Positions 43,987-54,491 are shown, counted from the first letter of the stretch. The stretch is 64,000 nt of DNA from Tamlana carrageenivorans (GCF_002893765.1 NZ_CP025938.1:1426001-1490000), one strand, 5' to 3'. The notes: generated by a model not told the origin, from the sequence alone. Translations and numbers: made by a program.

Positions 43987-46900
43987 TTAAATGGATAGGT
44001 TTAAGCCAACAATAAACTGTCTTGAAATAGGGTAAAAACCATAGTCTATACCACCACCAATTGCAGCGTTATTTGTAGCAGCCGGATCGTAACCCATATA
44101 CTTTGTAAAAGTGAAGGCATTGTTTACTGAAAAGTAAAGTCTGAATTTACTAACACCCAACTTATCTACCACAGGTTGAGATAAAGAATACCCCAATTGG
44201 ATGTTTTGAATTCTTAAGAATGAAGAATCTTCAACATAAAAATCTGAAAACACTTTGTTGGTAGTTGCACCAATAGTATTTCTAGGCATACTGTTTGTAG
44301 AGCCTTCTCCTGTCCATCGGTTTAAATACATATTCAACCTATTTACATTTGGCTCATCACGCTCGTAGTTACGCACGGTTTCTTTACCTAATTCGCCATA
44401 CATATAGGCACCAAAATCTAAGTTTCTATAGTTAAAACTTAAATTTAAGCCCATGATATAATCTGGTTGTGGTTTGCCTAAATAGGTTCTATCATCAATT
44501 GTAATTTCGTTATCACCATTAACATCTACATATTTAAAATCGCCAGGAGCGGATACAGCACCTAAACTTGATTGTGATGGAGCCGCATCAATTTCGGCTT
44601 GATTTTGAAAAATCCCGTCTGTTTTAAGTCCGTATAAATAACCTAAAGGCTGACCTACTTCCATTCTAGCAATAGCAGGTTGTCCCACACTAAAATTACC
44701 AGCTTCTGGAATTACTCCGCCGTTAATAGCCGTTACTTCACCATTAATTTTGGTAACATTATAGGCTATTGAAAAGGAGGTATTTTCAGAGATTGTTTCT
44801 TTGTAATTGATAAACAATTCAACCCCTTTGTTTCTTGTTGTTCCAGCATTAACCGTAGGTAATCCGGCACCTGGTGCCCCTGCACCCAAAATACCTGAAA
44901 CCGGGAAACCTTCAATTAATAAATCGTTTCTATCTTCAATAAAATAATCCGTGGTGATTTCAATTTTATTATTAAATAAATTAAGATCTAAACCGACATC
45001 GAATTTTTCAGCAACTTCCCATTTAGCATCTGGGTTAGGAATTCTACCGTTGGCAGTACCTGTAACTAAGGCATTATTAAAAACATAAGTTGCCTCACCA
45101 CTTAGTCCGGCACGGTATAAATCGCTTCCAACATTGTTTCCTAAAGTTCCGTAACTCCCTCTTAATTTTAGAAAGTTTATCACATTGGAATCTTCTAAGA
45201 AAGCTTCATCTGAAATTTTCCAACCTGCAGTAACCGATGAGAAATAATCAATTCTATTATCAGGAGAAAAATCGGAAGAACCATCGCGTCGAATCATGGC
45301 AGAAAGTAAATACTTCCCTTTATAATCATACTGCAATCTTCCGAAGAAAGATGCCAAACGGCTATCGTAAATATAAGAGCCTGTAGATTTTGCTTCACTT
45401 AAACCATTCGCTAAAGAAATATCGGCAAATTCCCAAGAGTTGTTAGGAACATCAAAGCCTGTAGCATTTAAATGATCGCCCCAATTTCTTAATGCACTGG
45501 TTCCTAAAGTAAAAGTGGTGTTGTGGTTTTTACCAAATACAGGATTGTAAGTAGCAAAGGTTTCCCAAGTATACGAGTTATCGGTAGTTCGATATTGGTA
45601 AACACTACTTCTATCGGTATTAAATACTTTACCAGCCCCATAATTAACAATGGGCGAAAAGCTTTTTCCCTTTTCATTATAAGACTTGATACCAATACGA
45701 GAAGTGATGGTTAAATTATCAAGAATACTATAATCGATTTGAAAAGTTCCTTCAATAGAATTCCCGTTTAATTCATCGTAAGTATTCGCTAATTGCGACA
45801 AAGGATTAACCACTTCGTTACCTAAAAATCCAGAAACATCTTCTTGACCTAGACTATAAGTTGGCGAATAGTTTAAGGCATTAAATAAGGGTACGCCTAA
45901 AGCATTCTCGCCTATTCTATTTCGGTTAGAATTAAAATAATTGGCAGAGGTTGTAAATTTTAATTTCTCGGTAATATCAAAACTTAATTTAGTTTTAACG
46001 TTAGCCCGTTGAAAATTAGATTTATCGCTAGCAATAATACCATCTTGTTCTAAAATAGAACCTCCAAAATAGTAGGTACTTTTCGCACCACCACCAGAAA
46101 TAGATACGTTATGATTGGTTATTGGAGCTGTTTCAAAAAGTTCGTCTTGCCAGTCTATACCTTTACCTAATCCACTAATATCTGGAAATGGTAAAGCCTT
46201 ACCGTCAGCTGCATAACTTTCGTTTAGAGTTATGGCATATTCTGTAGCGTTCATAAAAGGTAATTGGCGTGTGGTTTGCTGCATCCCAGTATAACCGTTA
46301 TAGTTAAATTTTGCAGCAGTATTACGCTTACCTCCCTTTGTAGTCACTAATACTACACCATTAGCACCTTCAATACCATAAATAGCCGCTTGTGCATCTT
46401 TTAATACGGAAAATGTTTCAATATCGTTAGGATTAATGGTGTTTAAATCCCCTTTATAACCATCAATAATCACTAATGGACCATTATCGATATTAGAACT
46501 TACACCACGAATTAAAATGTTAAATCCGCCTCCTGGAGAACCTGAAGGTGTCGATACCGAAACCCCTGCAGAGGTACCCTGTAAGGCTTGTGCGGCATCA
46601 ATAGGGTTTAAATCTTCAATAGTTTTAGCATTAACAACAGAAACGGCGCCTGTAAGATCTTGCTTCTTTTGGGCACCATAACCAATAACAACAACTTCAT
46701 TAAGTTGTGCAATATCTTCTATTAATTGAATAATTAAATTAGAGTTATCTTTAATAACTACTTCCTTAGTAATGTATCCAACAAAACTCACCACAATGGT
46801 GGCACCAGGTTTAACATCGGTTAATGTAAAGCCTCCATCGAAATTTGTGATTTCCCCCTGGGTGGTGTTTTTTACAATAATGTTTGCTCCTGGAATGGGT

Positions 46901-47001
46901 AACCCTGATTGATCCTGTACAATTCCGCTCACGTTTATATTTTGTGCGCCTGAATAAACCACAAAGCATAGAGCTAGAATTTTTAATAGCATGTGTTTCA
47001 T
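43987..47001 (-). CDS. susC: SusC/RagA-family TonB-dependent receptor
   Basis: A 1004-residue outer-membrane transporter. Signal peptide, carboxypeptidase-like domain (about 22-95; GLPIPGANIIVKNTTQGEITNFDG read as separate words), the SusC box LNEVVVIGYGAQKKQDLTGAVS (about 103-124), plug with LIRGVSS and GVVLVTTKGG, then the barrel ending in RQFIVGLNLSI. With SusD it forms the TonB-driven importer of this PUL. First gene of the unit; 230 bp upstream lies the regulator, same strand. ATG at 47001. Confidence 0.94.
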   Translation of the reverse strand: MKHMLLKILALCFVVYSGAQNINVSGIVQDQSGLPIPGANIIVKNTTQGEITNFDGGFTLTDVKPGATIVVSFVGYITKEVVIKDNSNLIIQLIEDIAQLNEVVVIGYGAQKKQDLTGAVSVVNAKTIEDLNPIDAAQALQGTSAGVSVSTPSGSPGGGFNILIRGVSSNIDNGPLVIIDGYKGDLNTINPNDIETFSVLKDAQAAIYGIEGANGVVLVTTKGGKRNTAAKFNYNGYTGMQQTTRQLPFMNATEYAITLNESYAADGKALPFPDISGLGKGIDWQDELFETAPITNHNVSISGGGAKSTYYFGGSILEQDGIIASDKSNFQRANVKTKLSFDITEKLKFTTSANYFNSNRNRIGENALGVPLFNALNYSPTYSLGQEDVSGFLGNEVVNPLSQLANTYDELNGNSIEGTFQIDYSILDNLTITSRIGIKSYNEKGKSFSPIVNYGAGKVFNTDRSSVYQYRTTDNSYTWETFATYNPVFGKNHNTTFTLGTSALRNWGDHLNATGFDVPNNSWEFADISLANGLSEAKSTGSYIYDSRLASFFGRLQYDYKGKYLLSAMIRRDGSSDFSPDNRIDYFSSVTAGWKISDEAFLEDSNVINFLKLRGSYGTLGNNVGSDLYRAGLSGEATYVFNNALVTGTANGRIPNPDAKWEVAEKFDVGLDLNLFNNKIEITTDYFIEDRNDLLIEGFPVSGILGAGAPGAGLPTVNAGTTRNKGVELFINYKETISENTSFSIAYNVTKINGEVTAINGGVIPEAGNFSVGQPAIARMEVGQPLGYLYGLKTDGIFQNQAEIDAAPSQSSLGAVSAPGDFKYVDVNGDNEITIDDRTYLGKPQPDYIMGLNLSFNYRNLDFGAYMYGELGKETVRNYERDEPNVNRLNMYLNRWTGEGSTNSMPRNTIGATTNKVFSDFYVEDSSFLRIQNIQLGYSLSQPVVDKLGVSKFRLYFSVNNAFTFTKYMGYDPAATNNAAIGGGIDYGFYPISRQFIVGLNLSI

Positions 47002-47230
47002 AAATATTTAGTTTTAGTCTGATATAAAATTAGTAGTATATAGCTGAGACCTGGAATTTTATGCCCAAACAAAAAATATACATGATAAAAAAGACCCCGT
47101 GTTTTTATGAAAACGTTAACAAATAGAAAGGTTTAATATCAAATTCTTATAAATGGGAAAATGATGAATAAACCTTAAAAAGTAGAAATGTTGTGGTGTT
47201 GTATAGGTGAAAATGCCGAATGTTGTGGAC

Positions 47231-50041
47231 TTAAATTTCCAAAATGTAATCTGTTAAGCTAGATTCATGCGGCAAATCCATTTTTTTTCTTAATCGATAG
47301 CGCTTAACTTCTACACTTCTTGGTGAAATATTTAAAAGTGGCGCAATCTCTTTTGAGGATAAATTTAAACGCAAATAAGCACATAAACGTAAATCATTTG
47401 AAGTAAGCTGCAGATGCAATGCTTTTATCTTTTTTAGGAAGTCTTTATCCGCATTATTGAAGGCTTCTTGAAAAACATTCCAATCGTCTGCATTATTTAA
47501 ATTTCTATCAATAACCTTAATAACTTGCTTGATGTTTTTCACATCTGTAATCTTTTGAAGATCATTTTTTAGACTATTAAGAAACTCATTCTTTTTAATT
47601 AAGCTCATGGTAGAAATGCTTAATTCTCTGTTTTTATTTTCAATATCCTGTCTTAAATTATCATTATTAAAACGCATAAGTTGTTGCTTGTTTTCTAACT
47701 CTTTTAATTCGAGTTCGCGTTCTTTAGCAAGCAATATTTTTAAACGCTGTTTTTTATAATAACGCGTGTAAAGCATATGCATAAACAATGAAAAAATAAG
47801 GACTAATAAAAAGTAACATATTATTGCTATATTAGATAAATACCATGGTCTTTCTATATTAAAACTGTAAGACGCCGTATTTTCACTTAAATGATTACCT
47901 AATCTAGCTCTAACACTAAACTTATAATTACCATAAGGTAAATTCTCGAATAAAACACTAGAATTGGTAGACCATGTACTCCATTTATCGTAAATACCAT
48001 CTAATTTATATTGATATTCTGCTACCAAATACCGCTTGTATTCCGGAATATTATAACTGAATTTAATATTGTTTTCGTTGTTTTTAAATTTACCAAACTC
48101 ATGTTTGTTATGAAGAAGAGTGGTATAGCCATCATCATAAGTACTATTAGAAATTGTGTTGATATTAATTTGATAAGGCTTGTCTTGAAACAAATGCGTG
48201 TCTATAACAATATAACCATGCGAAGTGCCATATAAATATTTATGATCCTTTAAATAGGAAATGTTTTCATAACCAGAAACATCGTTTCTAACAAAAGCAG
48301 GTAAGGAAATTTTATTTATGGTAGGTGTATTACTTAACTTTCCGGGGGTTAAATAGTTTAAACCATACTCTGAAAAAGCCCATAATTTATTAGTCTTTGT
48401 ATCATTAACCAATTTCCCCGAAGTAAATTCTTGTTCCTTAAATAAAGCACTTAAAATCGTATCCTTAACAAACTTTTGTATTGAAGGTTGGTAGGCAAAA
48501 ACACCTTTCTTTTCGGAATAAAGTATTTTGTCTTTGTATTTAATAAGGCTGGTTTTTAAACCCTTATTAATAGTTGTTTCTTCTGTGATATGAAGGGTTT
48601 TAGTTAAAGCTTTATCCACGTCAATTTTAAAAACCCCTTTATATTCATGACTTACAAAAATTTCATGATCGTTAAAAAACTCAAAATACCTTGTGGAAGC
48701 ATCAAAACCTTCAATTTTATTTCTAAGTTGCCAAATCCCATTTACATGTTCTAAAACATATAAACCGGTATAGTTTCCTTGCAATAATAAATTATTAGCC
48801 CCTTCAATAGGTTTTATACTCCAGGTTCCTATAACATCGGCTACTTTACGGGCTTTATTATTTTTAATAACAAAGGTTCCAGAATTATGTCCGCAAAATA
48901 ATGTGTTATTTATTTCAGTTAAACACCAGGTAGCGCCTTGTGTACCTTCAACTTTTTTAAAGTCGTTGTTAGTCCCATACTTTTTATAAAATAAACCTTG
49001 ATTGGTACCTAAATACAAAAAATCATCATACAGAATAGAAGCATTAACGGCGCCAATATTTCCGTTATCATCATTAAAAATTTTATATGGTGATTTAATA
49101 TTAATGCAGTTCACACCATTTTCTAAACCAAGCCAAATATTGTTTTCTACATCTTCAAAAACAGAAAGCACGGTATTATTACCTAATCCATGACTTTGGT
49201 CGATTTGCGATAATAAATTTCCGTTGGCATCTATATGAAATATGCCATTGGAAATGCTTCCTAATATAAAACTATTGTCTTTTAGCTGGATACTACTATA
49301 AATTCTATTGTTATAAATTTTATCATTAGCAGAAATATCCCAACTTTCTAGTTTATTTTCATTCAAGATGAAAAAACCATAATCTTCCGTTTGAAATAAT
49401 AATTTTCCTTGATGGTTGAAGATGTTTACCAATAGATTTTCTTGAACTACAGCATCTTTTGAAACCAATTTAGAACTGCCATTAACAATTTCATATACAC
49501 CATCCTTTACACTTTGAAAATAAATACTTTCATTCACCTTAAACATTTTGTAGATGGTCGAATCAGAATTGATAATCGCATAATTACCTAGCTTTTTGTT
49601 ATAGATATAAATTCGTTTTAGAGACTGAAACAATATAAAATCATTTACATTAATAATGTTCCAGATTTCTTCATCTTCAAAAAAAGTTAAATTTAATTCA
49701 TCGGATAAAGAGGCATATTCTAACTTCCCTAAATTATTGCGTTTCCAATAACCGAAATCGCGATAACTTCCCGTATATATAAGTGAGTCTATAACATTTA
49801 CAGACCTTAAAATAGTTTTATTAGGCGATAAATATAATGCCCATTCTGCACCATTATATTCTAATAAACCTTTGTTATTAGCTACATAAATATACTTTTC
49901 GCTGGATTGTGAAATGGCCCAATTCTGACTTTCGGCACCGTAATCTTTAGGAGAAAAAATTTGAATAGGAGAACGCTCTTGTGCTAATAATGTAGTTGAA
50001 GCATGAAAGCATAACAATAAAACAAAGTATAATAGTCTCAA
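47231..50041 (-). CDS. Propeller/Y_Y_Y sensor with LuxR-type HTH, PUL regulator
   Basis: A 936-residue membrane sensor-regulator. Signal peptide from a TTG start at 50041 (MRLLYFVLLLCFHASTTLLAQ), a periplasmic propeller of repeated YxxxxxGLLEYNG/NGIFHI-type segments (about 25-640), a Y_Y_Y domain (about 655-735, YQYKLDGIYDKWSTWSTNS), a membrane span (about 742-760), a coiled coil (765-830), and a C-terminal LuxR-type HTH (RLCAYLRLNLSSKEIAPLL, then ISPRSVEVKRYRLRKKM). It lacks a histidine kinase, unlike hybrid two-component PUL sensors. Placed upstream of SusC, it should sense glucan and switch the PUL. Confidence 0.85.
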   Translation of the reverse strand: MRLLYFVLLLCFHASTTLLAQERSPIQIFSPKDYGAESQNWAISQSSEKYIYVANNKGLLEYNGAEWALYLSPNKTILRSVNVIDSLIYTGSYRDFGYWKRNNLGKLEYASLSDELNLTFFEDEEIWNIINVNDFILFQSLKRIYIYNKKLGNYAIINSDSTIYKMFKVNESIYFQSVKDGVYEIVNGSSKLVSKDAVVQENLLVNIFNHQGKLLFQTEDYGFFILNENKLESWDISANDKIYNNRIYSSIQLKDNSFILGSISNGIFHIDANGNLLSQIDQSHGLGNNTVLSVFEDVENNIWLGLENGVNCINIKSPYKIFNDDNGNIGAVNASILYDDFLYLGTNQGLFYKKYGTNNDFKKVEGTQGATWCLTEINNTLFCGHNSGTFVIKNNKARKVADVIGTWSIKPIEGANNLLLQGNYTGLYVLEHVNGIWQLRNKIEGFDASTRYFEFFNDHEIFVSHEYKGVFKIDVDKALTKTLHITEETTINKGLKTSLIKYKDKILYSEKKGVFAYQPSIQKFVKDTILSALFKEQEFTSGKLVNDTKTNKLWAFSEYGLNYLTPGKLSNTPTINKISLPAFVRNDVSGYENISYLKDHKYLYGTSHGYIVIDTHLFQDKPYQININTISNSTYDDGYTTLLHNKHEFGKFKNNENNIKFSYNIPEYKRYLVAEYQYKLDGIYDKWSTWSTNSSVLFENLPYGNYKFSVRARLGNHLSENTASYSFNIERPWYLSNIAIICYFLLVLIFSLFMHMLYTRYYKKQRLKILLAKERELELKELENKQQLMRFNNDNLRQDIENKNRELSISTMSLIKKNEFLNSLKNDLQKITDVKNIKQVIKVIDRNLNNADDWNVFQEAFNNADKDFLKKIKALHLQLTSNDLRLCAYLRLNLSSKEIAPLLNISPRSVEVKRYRLRKKMDLPHESSLTDYILEI

Positions 50042-50140
50042 AATAAAAGGTAGTTAGTTGTATCGCCAATGTACTAAAAATAAGTGTTTGTAAAAACCTT
50101 GAAACATTTTGTATGGTTTAAGGTTATGTATATAAAAAGA

Positions 50141-50188
50141 AAAAGGCTGAATAAAAATCAAGTTTAATTGATTTTCATTCAGCCTTTT
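50141..50188 (-). terminator. Terminator separated from the GIN gene by IS256
   Basis: On the minus strand AAAAGGCTGAATGAAAATCA pairs with TGATTTTTATTCAGCCTTTT (one mismatch). Without the IS this hairpin would lie about 20 bp past the GIN stop codon; the IS now sits between them. Confidence 0.65.
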
Positions 50189-50220
50189 AATAATGGCAGT
50201 ATCTCATAAAGTGTGTAAAC

Positions 50221-50256
50221 AAAAAATATCGAGGGTTGCAACCCTCGATATTTTTT
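50221..50256. terminator. Perfect 36-bp palindrome inside the IS256 left end
   Basis: Half-site AAAAAATATCGAGGGTTG is followed by its exact complement, with a T-run after. Placed between the left end and the transposase ATG, it has the form of a rho-independent terminator and may block read-through from flanking promoters into the transposase. Confidence 0.65.
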
Positions 50257-50281
50257 GTTTAATTTTAAAATTTACACACTT

Positions 50282-51478
50282 ATGAAGAAAGAAGATTTTC
50301 TAAACGACGATTTTTTAAAACAGTTCAAAACAGGAGACGAACTAACCTCCTTTCTAAAATCCATCCAAAAGCGAGGTATTGAAAAGATGCTAGAAGGAGA
50401 ACTTGACGCTCATTTAGACTATGAGAAACATCAGCAATCCAATAATAGCAATACCCGTAACGGCTATGGATCTAAAAGGATAAAAACAGCTTTAGGAGAG
50501 ACTAATATTAAAGTTCCCAGAGACCGAGAAGCTTCTTTTAACCCTATGCTGGTTCCTAAACGCACAAACATGGTTGACGGCATAGAAAACGTCATTATCA
50601 GCCTTTATGCCAAGGGTATGAGTAATTCTGATATTGAAGAGCAAATCCGAGAAGTTTACGATTTTGATGTATCTACATCTACCATATCACGTATCACAGA
50701 TAAAGTTACCAATGATATTATTGCTTGGCAAAACAGACCCCTGGAGCCCGTATATTTAATTACTTGGATGGATGGTATTGTATTTAAGGTTCGGGAGAAC
50801 TCTAAAGTCATTAACAAAACCATGTACATCGCCGTAGGACTCCGTAGAGATGGTAAAAAGGAAGTCTTAGGACTTTGGCTGGGTAAGAATGAATCGGCAG
50901 CCTTTTGGATGAGTGTACTAACCGATATGAAAGCCAGAGGCGTTCAGGATTTGCTTATCACGGCCACAGATAATCTTAACGGTTTCACCGACACCATTAA
51001 AAATGTTTTTCCTGAATCTAAAACCCAAATTTGCGTGGCACATCAGATTCGTAACGCTTGTCGCTATGTTGTTTGGAAAGACAAGAAGGAATTTGCAAAA
51101 GACATGAAGAATATCTATGATGCACCCACCAAAAACGCAGCAAAAGCTGCTCTAGAGGACTTTGCTCAGAAATGGGAACACAAGTACTCTTATGCTATTA
51201 AAAGCTGGAGAGACAACTGGGATGAGCTTACTGCTTTTTATGAATTTCCTGTTGAAATTAGAAAAATCATTTACACTACCAACCTTATTGAAAACCTTAA
51301 TGGAAAAATCAGAAAGTACACTAAAAACAAGCTCTCATTCCCAACAGATGAGGCTGTTATGAAGTCCACTTTTTTAGCCCTTAGAGAGGCTACCAAAAAA
51401 TGGTCGATGCCTATTAGGAACTGGGGCATTATTTTAAACCAGTTTTTAACTATATTTGAAAAAAGGGTTCAACTTTAA
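50282..51478 (+). CDS. IS256-family transposase
   Basis: A mutator-type DDE transposase of 398 residues. Catalytic Asp in ITWMDGIVFKV, second Asp in LLITATDNLNGF, Glu in NLIENLNGKIRKYTKN, and the C/H motif CVAHQIRNACRYV. The start is the ATG at 50282 (MKKEDFLNDDF); a longer frame opens at a TTG inside the palindrome and is unlikely to be used. Intact. Confidence 0.95.
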   Translation: MKKEDFLNDDFLKQFKTGDELTSFLKSIQKRGIEKMLEGELDAHLDYEKHQQSNNSNTRNGYGSKRIKTALGETNIKVPRDREASFNPMLVPKRTNMVDGIENVIISLYAKGMSNSDIEEQIREVYDFDVSTSTISRITDKVTNDIIAWQNRPLEPVYLITWMDGIVFKVRENSKVINKTMYIAVGLRRDGKKEVLGLWLGKNESAAFWMSVLTDMKARGVQDLLITATDNLNGFTDTIKNVFPESKTQICVAHQIRNACRYVVWKDKKEFAKDMKNIYDAPTKNAAKAALEDFAQKWEHKYSYAIKSWRDNWDELTAFYEFPVEIRKIIYTTNLIENLNGKIRKYTKNKLSFPTDEAVMKSTFLALREATKKWSMPIRNWGIILNQFLTIFEKRVQL

Positions 51479-51547
51479 AAAAGCTAAACCCTCGATTTAT
51501 AACTTACACACTTTTCGGGATAGTGTCTTAATAATATAAATACGCTT

Positions 51548-52219
51548 TTAATTCATACGCTTTACCGTACCGCCTAAAGCTGTGTTTTCGTTAATTACTT
51601 GAGGCTTCCCATAAATATAAACATTACCACCAGCGCGAATTTTTGCATTCACTTCTTCGGTAGCATTCACATGAGCTTCGCCAGCCGCTTTAATCGACAC
51701 ATCGGTATCTTCAGTGATGAGTTCTTCTCCTTTAAAAATTCCACCAGTATTGATATCTATTTTTTGATCTTTCGAGTCTCCTTTAACCGTAATAACACCG
51801 CCTGTAACCGCTTTAACTAAGGTGTGCTTTACTTCTACCGGTACAGATATAGTTCCACCCTCTTGAGCTCTTAAATCAATTTCAAATTGTTTTATAACGT
51901 CGTTAGAAGTTACTTGAGCACCTTCATTAACATCGATAATATCAATATGTTTATAATATAAAGTCACTTTGGTACTATTACCATTAAATATTTTTTCAAG
52001 ATTCATTTTTATTTTAAGCTTACCATTTTTATTATTGACAATCACATTATTGGTATTTTCGCCTGTGATGACAATTTTATTTTCGGAAGCCTGTACTAAA
52101 TCTAGTTGAATTAAGTCGTAAATCTTAAGTTCGGTAAATTCACCAACCGATTTTTCGACCTTTTCTTGAGCAAATACTGTTGATGAAATTAAAGTAAAAA
52201 TGAAAAATATGCGTTTCAT
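51548..52219 (-). CDS. GIN-domain (DUF2807) secreted adhesin-like protein
   Basis: A 223-residue secreted protein: signal peptide (to TVFAQE, residue 19) then a GIN/DUF2807 beta-helix of repeated short strands (VIVNNKNGKLKIKMNL, IDIIDVNEGAQVTSND, HVNATEEVNAKIRAGGNVYIYG). Proteins of this family are widespread in Bacteroidota; the biochemical function is not known. ATG at 52219, with a promoter element 27 bp upstream. IS256 is inserted 12 bp past its stop codon. Confidence 0.85.
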   Translation of the reverse strand: MKRIFFIFTLISSTVFAQEKVEKSVGEFTELKIYDLIQLDLVQASENKIVITGENTNNVIVNNKNGKLKIKMNLEKIFNGNSTKVTLYYKHIDIIDVNEGAQVTSNDVIKQFEIDLRAQEGGTISVPVEVKHTLVKAVTGGVITVKGDSKDQKIDINTGGIFKGEELITEDTDVSIKAAGEAHVNATEEVNAKIRAGGNVYIYGKPQVINENTALGGTVKRMN

Positions 52220-52245
52220 AGTTTGTTTGTTTTAGTTATTTCGAG

Positions 52246-52253
52246 CAAAATTA
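52246..52253 (-). promoter_or_regulatory. -7 promoter element of the GIN gene
   Basis: On the minus strand TAATTTTG matches TAnnTTTG, 26 bp upstream of the ATG. Confidence 0.5.
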
Positions 52254-52292
52254 TCAATAATTGTTCCATGATGAATTCACTTTGTGATAATT

Positions 52293-54491
52293 TTAAATCG
52301 CGGTTTCAGGTTTCCCTAATAAGTTAAAATCTAAATGTTTTTTAACTAAATCGGTGTTCTTAACTTTAACAACCACTTCATCACCTAGTTGATAGGTAAC
52401 GCCCGAATTTCGACCAACCATAGCATATTGATCTTGATCGAAGGCGTAGTGATCGTCGGTCATATCGCGAACACTCACCATTCCTTCACATTTATTTGAG
52501 ATAATTTCGACGTATATGCCCCAATCGGTAACTCCAGAAATAACACCCACGAAAGCCTCATCTTTATGATCTTGCATGAATTTAATTTGCATGTATTTTA
52601 TAGAATCACGTTCGGCTTTAGTAGCCAGGTTTTCCATATTACTGGAATGCTGACATTTTTCTTCGTACACATCTTCGTTAGCCGATTTTCCGCCATCTAA
52701 ATAATGTTGCAATAAACGATGCGCCATTACATCGGGGTAACGACGAATAGGTGAAGTAAAATGGCTGTAATAGTCGAAAGCCAATCCGTAATGCCCAATA
52801 TTATGTGTTGTATATTCGGCTTTACTCATACTTCTTATCGTGAGGGTATCTACTAAATTTTGCTCCTTTTTGCCATGCACTTCTGTTAATAAATGGTTTA
52901 AGGAAGCTGCTGTAGTTTTACGGTCTTTAAAATTAAGTTTGTAACCAAATTTAGATACAATACCTTGTAAATTAGCTAATTTACTATCGTCTGGTTCGTC
53001 ATGAACACGATATACAAAGGTTTTTTTAGGATCTTGTTTCCCTATAAATTCTGATACTTTTCGATTCGCTAAAAGCATAAACTCTTCAATAAGTTTATTA
53101 GCATCTTGGCTGGTTTTAAAAAATACACCAATAGGATTTGCCTCTTCATCCAAATTGAATTTTACTTCAACCTTATCAAAAGAAAGGGCACCAGAACGCA
53201 TACGCTTACCACGCATAATTTTAGCCAGTGCATCCATTTTTAAAATGGCATCGGCGATTTTTTGATCGGTGTCATAGGTTTTTCCTGTTAAAGATACTTC
53301 AGCAGGAATGGTATTCGATTTAGATTCTATAATCGCTTGGGCCTCTTCATAAGCAAAACGGGCATCACTATAGGTTACCGTTCTTCCAAACCATTGGTTT
53401 TTAATCTCGGCTTTATCATTCATTTGAAACACTGCAGAAAAAGTGTATTTTTCTTCATGCGGACGTAAAGAACAAGCTTTATTAGAAAGGACTTCAGGTA
53501 ACATAGGCACCACACGATCCACTAAATAAACAGAGGTAGCGCGCTCGTAAGCTTCGTCATCTAGAACAGTGCCTTCTTCTAAATAATGCGACACATCGGC
53601 AATATGAATTCCTATTTCGTATAAACCATTGTCTAACACTTCAAAAGATAAAGCATCATCAAAATCTTTAGCATCTTTCGGGTCTATGGTAAAGGTTAAA
53701 TCTTTACGCATGTCGCGACGTTTAGCTATTTCTTCAGCTGTAATGGAAGTATCTAACTGATTGGCAAACTGTTCCACTTCATAAGGAAATTCGTGAGGTA
53801 AACCATACTCTGCCAAAATCGCATGTATTTCGGTGTTATGATCGCCTGGTTTTCCTAAAACTTGAACCACTTTTCCGTTAGGAGAATCGGCTTTTTCTGG
53901 CCAATCTTCTAGTTTGACTAAAACTTTATCGCCATCTTCAGCTTTAAAGGTTTTATTGATAGGTACAAAAATATCTTTGTACATTTTATTGCTATCGGCT
54001 ACAACAAAGGCATAATTATCATGCAGTTGAATCACACCAACATACTCCGATTTAGCACGTTTTATAATATTGGTAATTTCGCCTTCAAGCTTGCCGTGCT
54101 TTCTACGTTTATAGACGTAAAATTCAACTTCGTCGTTATGTAGAGCTTTGTTAATATTATTAGAAGCAATAAATACATCATCTTCAAAATCCTCGCAAAT
54201 AACATAGCCGTTACCTTTAGAGGCCAAATCAAGAATGCCGGTATGGTATTCGGCATTAATAATGGCCTTAAACTTACCGCGATCTACTTCTTCAATCTCT
54301 TGTTTGCCTTGTAAATCCCGTAATTTTTTTATGATTTGATTACGACTACTCGCATCGTTTACACCAAGTTTGGCTGCTATTTGTTTGTAGTTAAACGTTT
54401 GGTTACGTTCTTTTTTTAAAATACTTAATATGGTATTTGATAGGTTGGAAATGCCTTTATTTTTGGATTTTCCTTTTCTTTTTCTAGTCAT
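52293..54491 (-). CDS. rnr: Ribonuclease R
   Basis: Processive 3'-5' exoribonuclease of 732 residues. N-terminal helix-turn-helix (about 15-70), cold-shock domains, the RNB catalytic core (DLTFTIDPKDAKDFDDALSF, with the metal-binding Asp cluster; about 245-265) and a C-terminal S1 domain (EAFVGVISGVTDWGIYVEI). It degrades structured RNA and takes part in rRNA and tmRNA quality control. ATG at 54491; promoter element about 90 bp upstream. It is divergent from rpiB across the candidate origin. Confidence 0.95.
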   Translation of the reverse strand: MTRKRKGKSKNKGISNLSNTILSILKKERNQTFNYKQIAAKLGVNDASSRNQIIKKLRDLQGKQEIEEVDRGKFKAIINAEYHTGILDLASKGNGYVICEDFEDDVFIASNNINKALHNDEVEFYVYKRRKHGKLEGEITNIIKRAKSEYVGVIQLHDNYAFVVADSNKMYKDIFVPINKTFKAEDGDKVLVKLEDWPEKADSPNGKVVQVLGKPGDHNTEIHAILAEYGLPHEFPYEVEQFANQLDTSITAEEIAKRRDMRKDLTFTIDPKDAKDFDDALSFEVLDNGLYEIGIHIADVSHYLEEGTVLDDEAYERATSVYLVDRVVPMLPEVLSNKACSLRPHEEKYTFSAVFQMNDKAEIKNQWFGRTVTYSDARFAYEEAQAIIESKSNTIPAEVSLTGKTYDTDQKIADAILKMDALAKIMRGKRMRSGALSFDKVEVKFNLDEEANPIGVFFKTSQDANKLIEEFMLLANRKVSEFIGKQDPKKTFVYRVHDEPDDSKLANLQGIVSKFGYKLNFKDRKTTAASLNHLLTEVHGKKEQNLVDTLTIRSMSKAEYTTHNIGHYGLAFDYYSHFTSPIRRYPDVMAHRLLQHYLDGGKSANEDVYEEKCQHSSNMENLATKAERDSIKYMQIKFMQDHKDEAFVGVISGVTDWGIYVEIISNKCEGMVSVRDMTDDHYAFDQDQYAMVGRNSGVTYQLGDEVVVKVKNTDLVKKHLDFNLLGKPETAI

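Larger units (their letters stand above)
50195..51527 (+). mobile_element. IS256-family insertion sequence (1333 bp)
   Basis: Imperfect 24-bp terminal inverted repeats (left GGCAGTATCTCATAAAGTGT, right complement GACACTATCCCGAAAAGTGT). TTAATAAT is duplicated on both sides (50187-50194, 51528-51535), the 8-bp duplication of this family. A single intact transposase gene. Confidence 0.93.
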
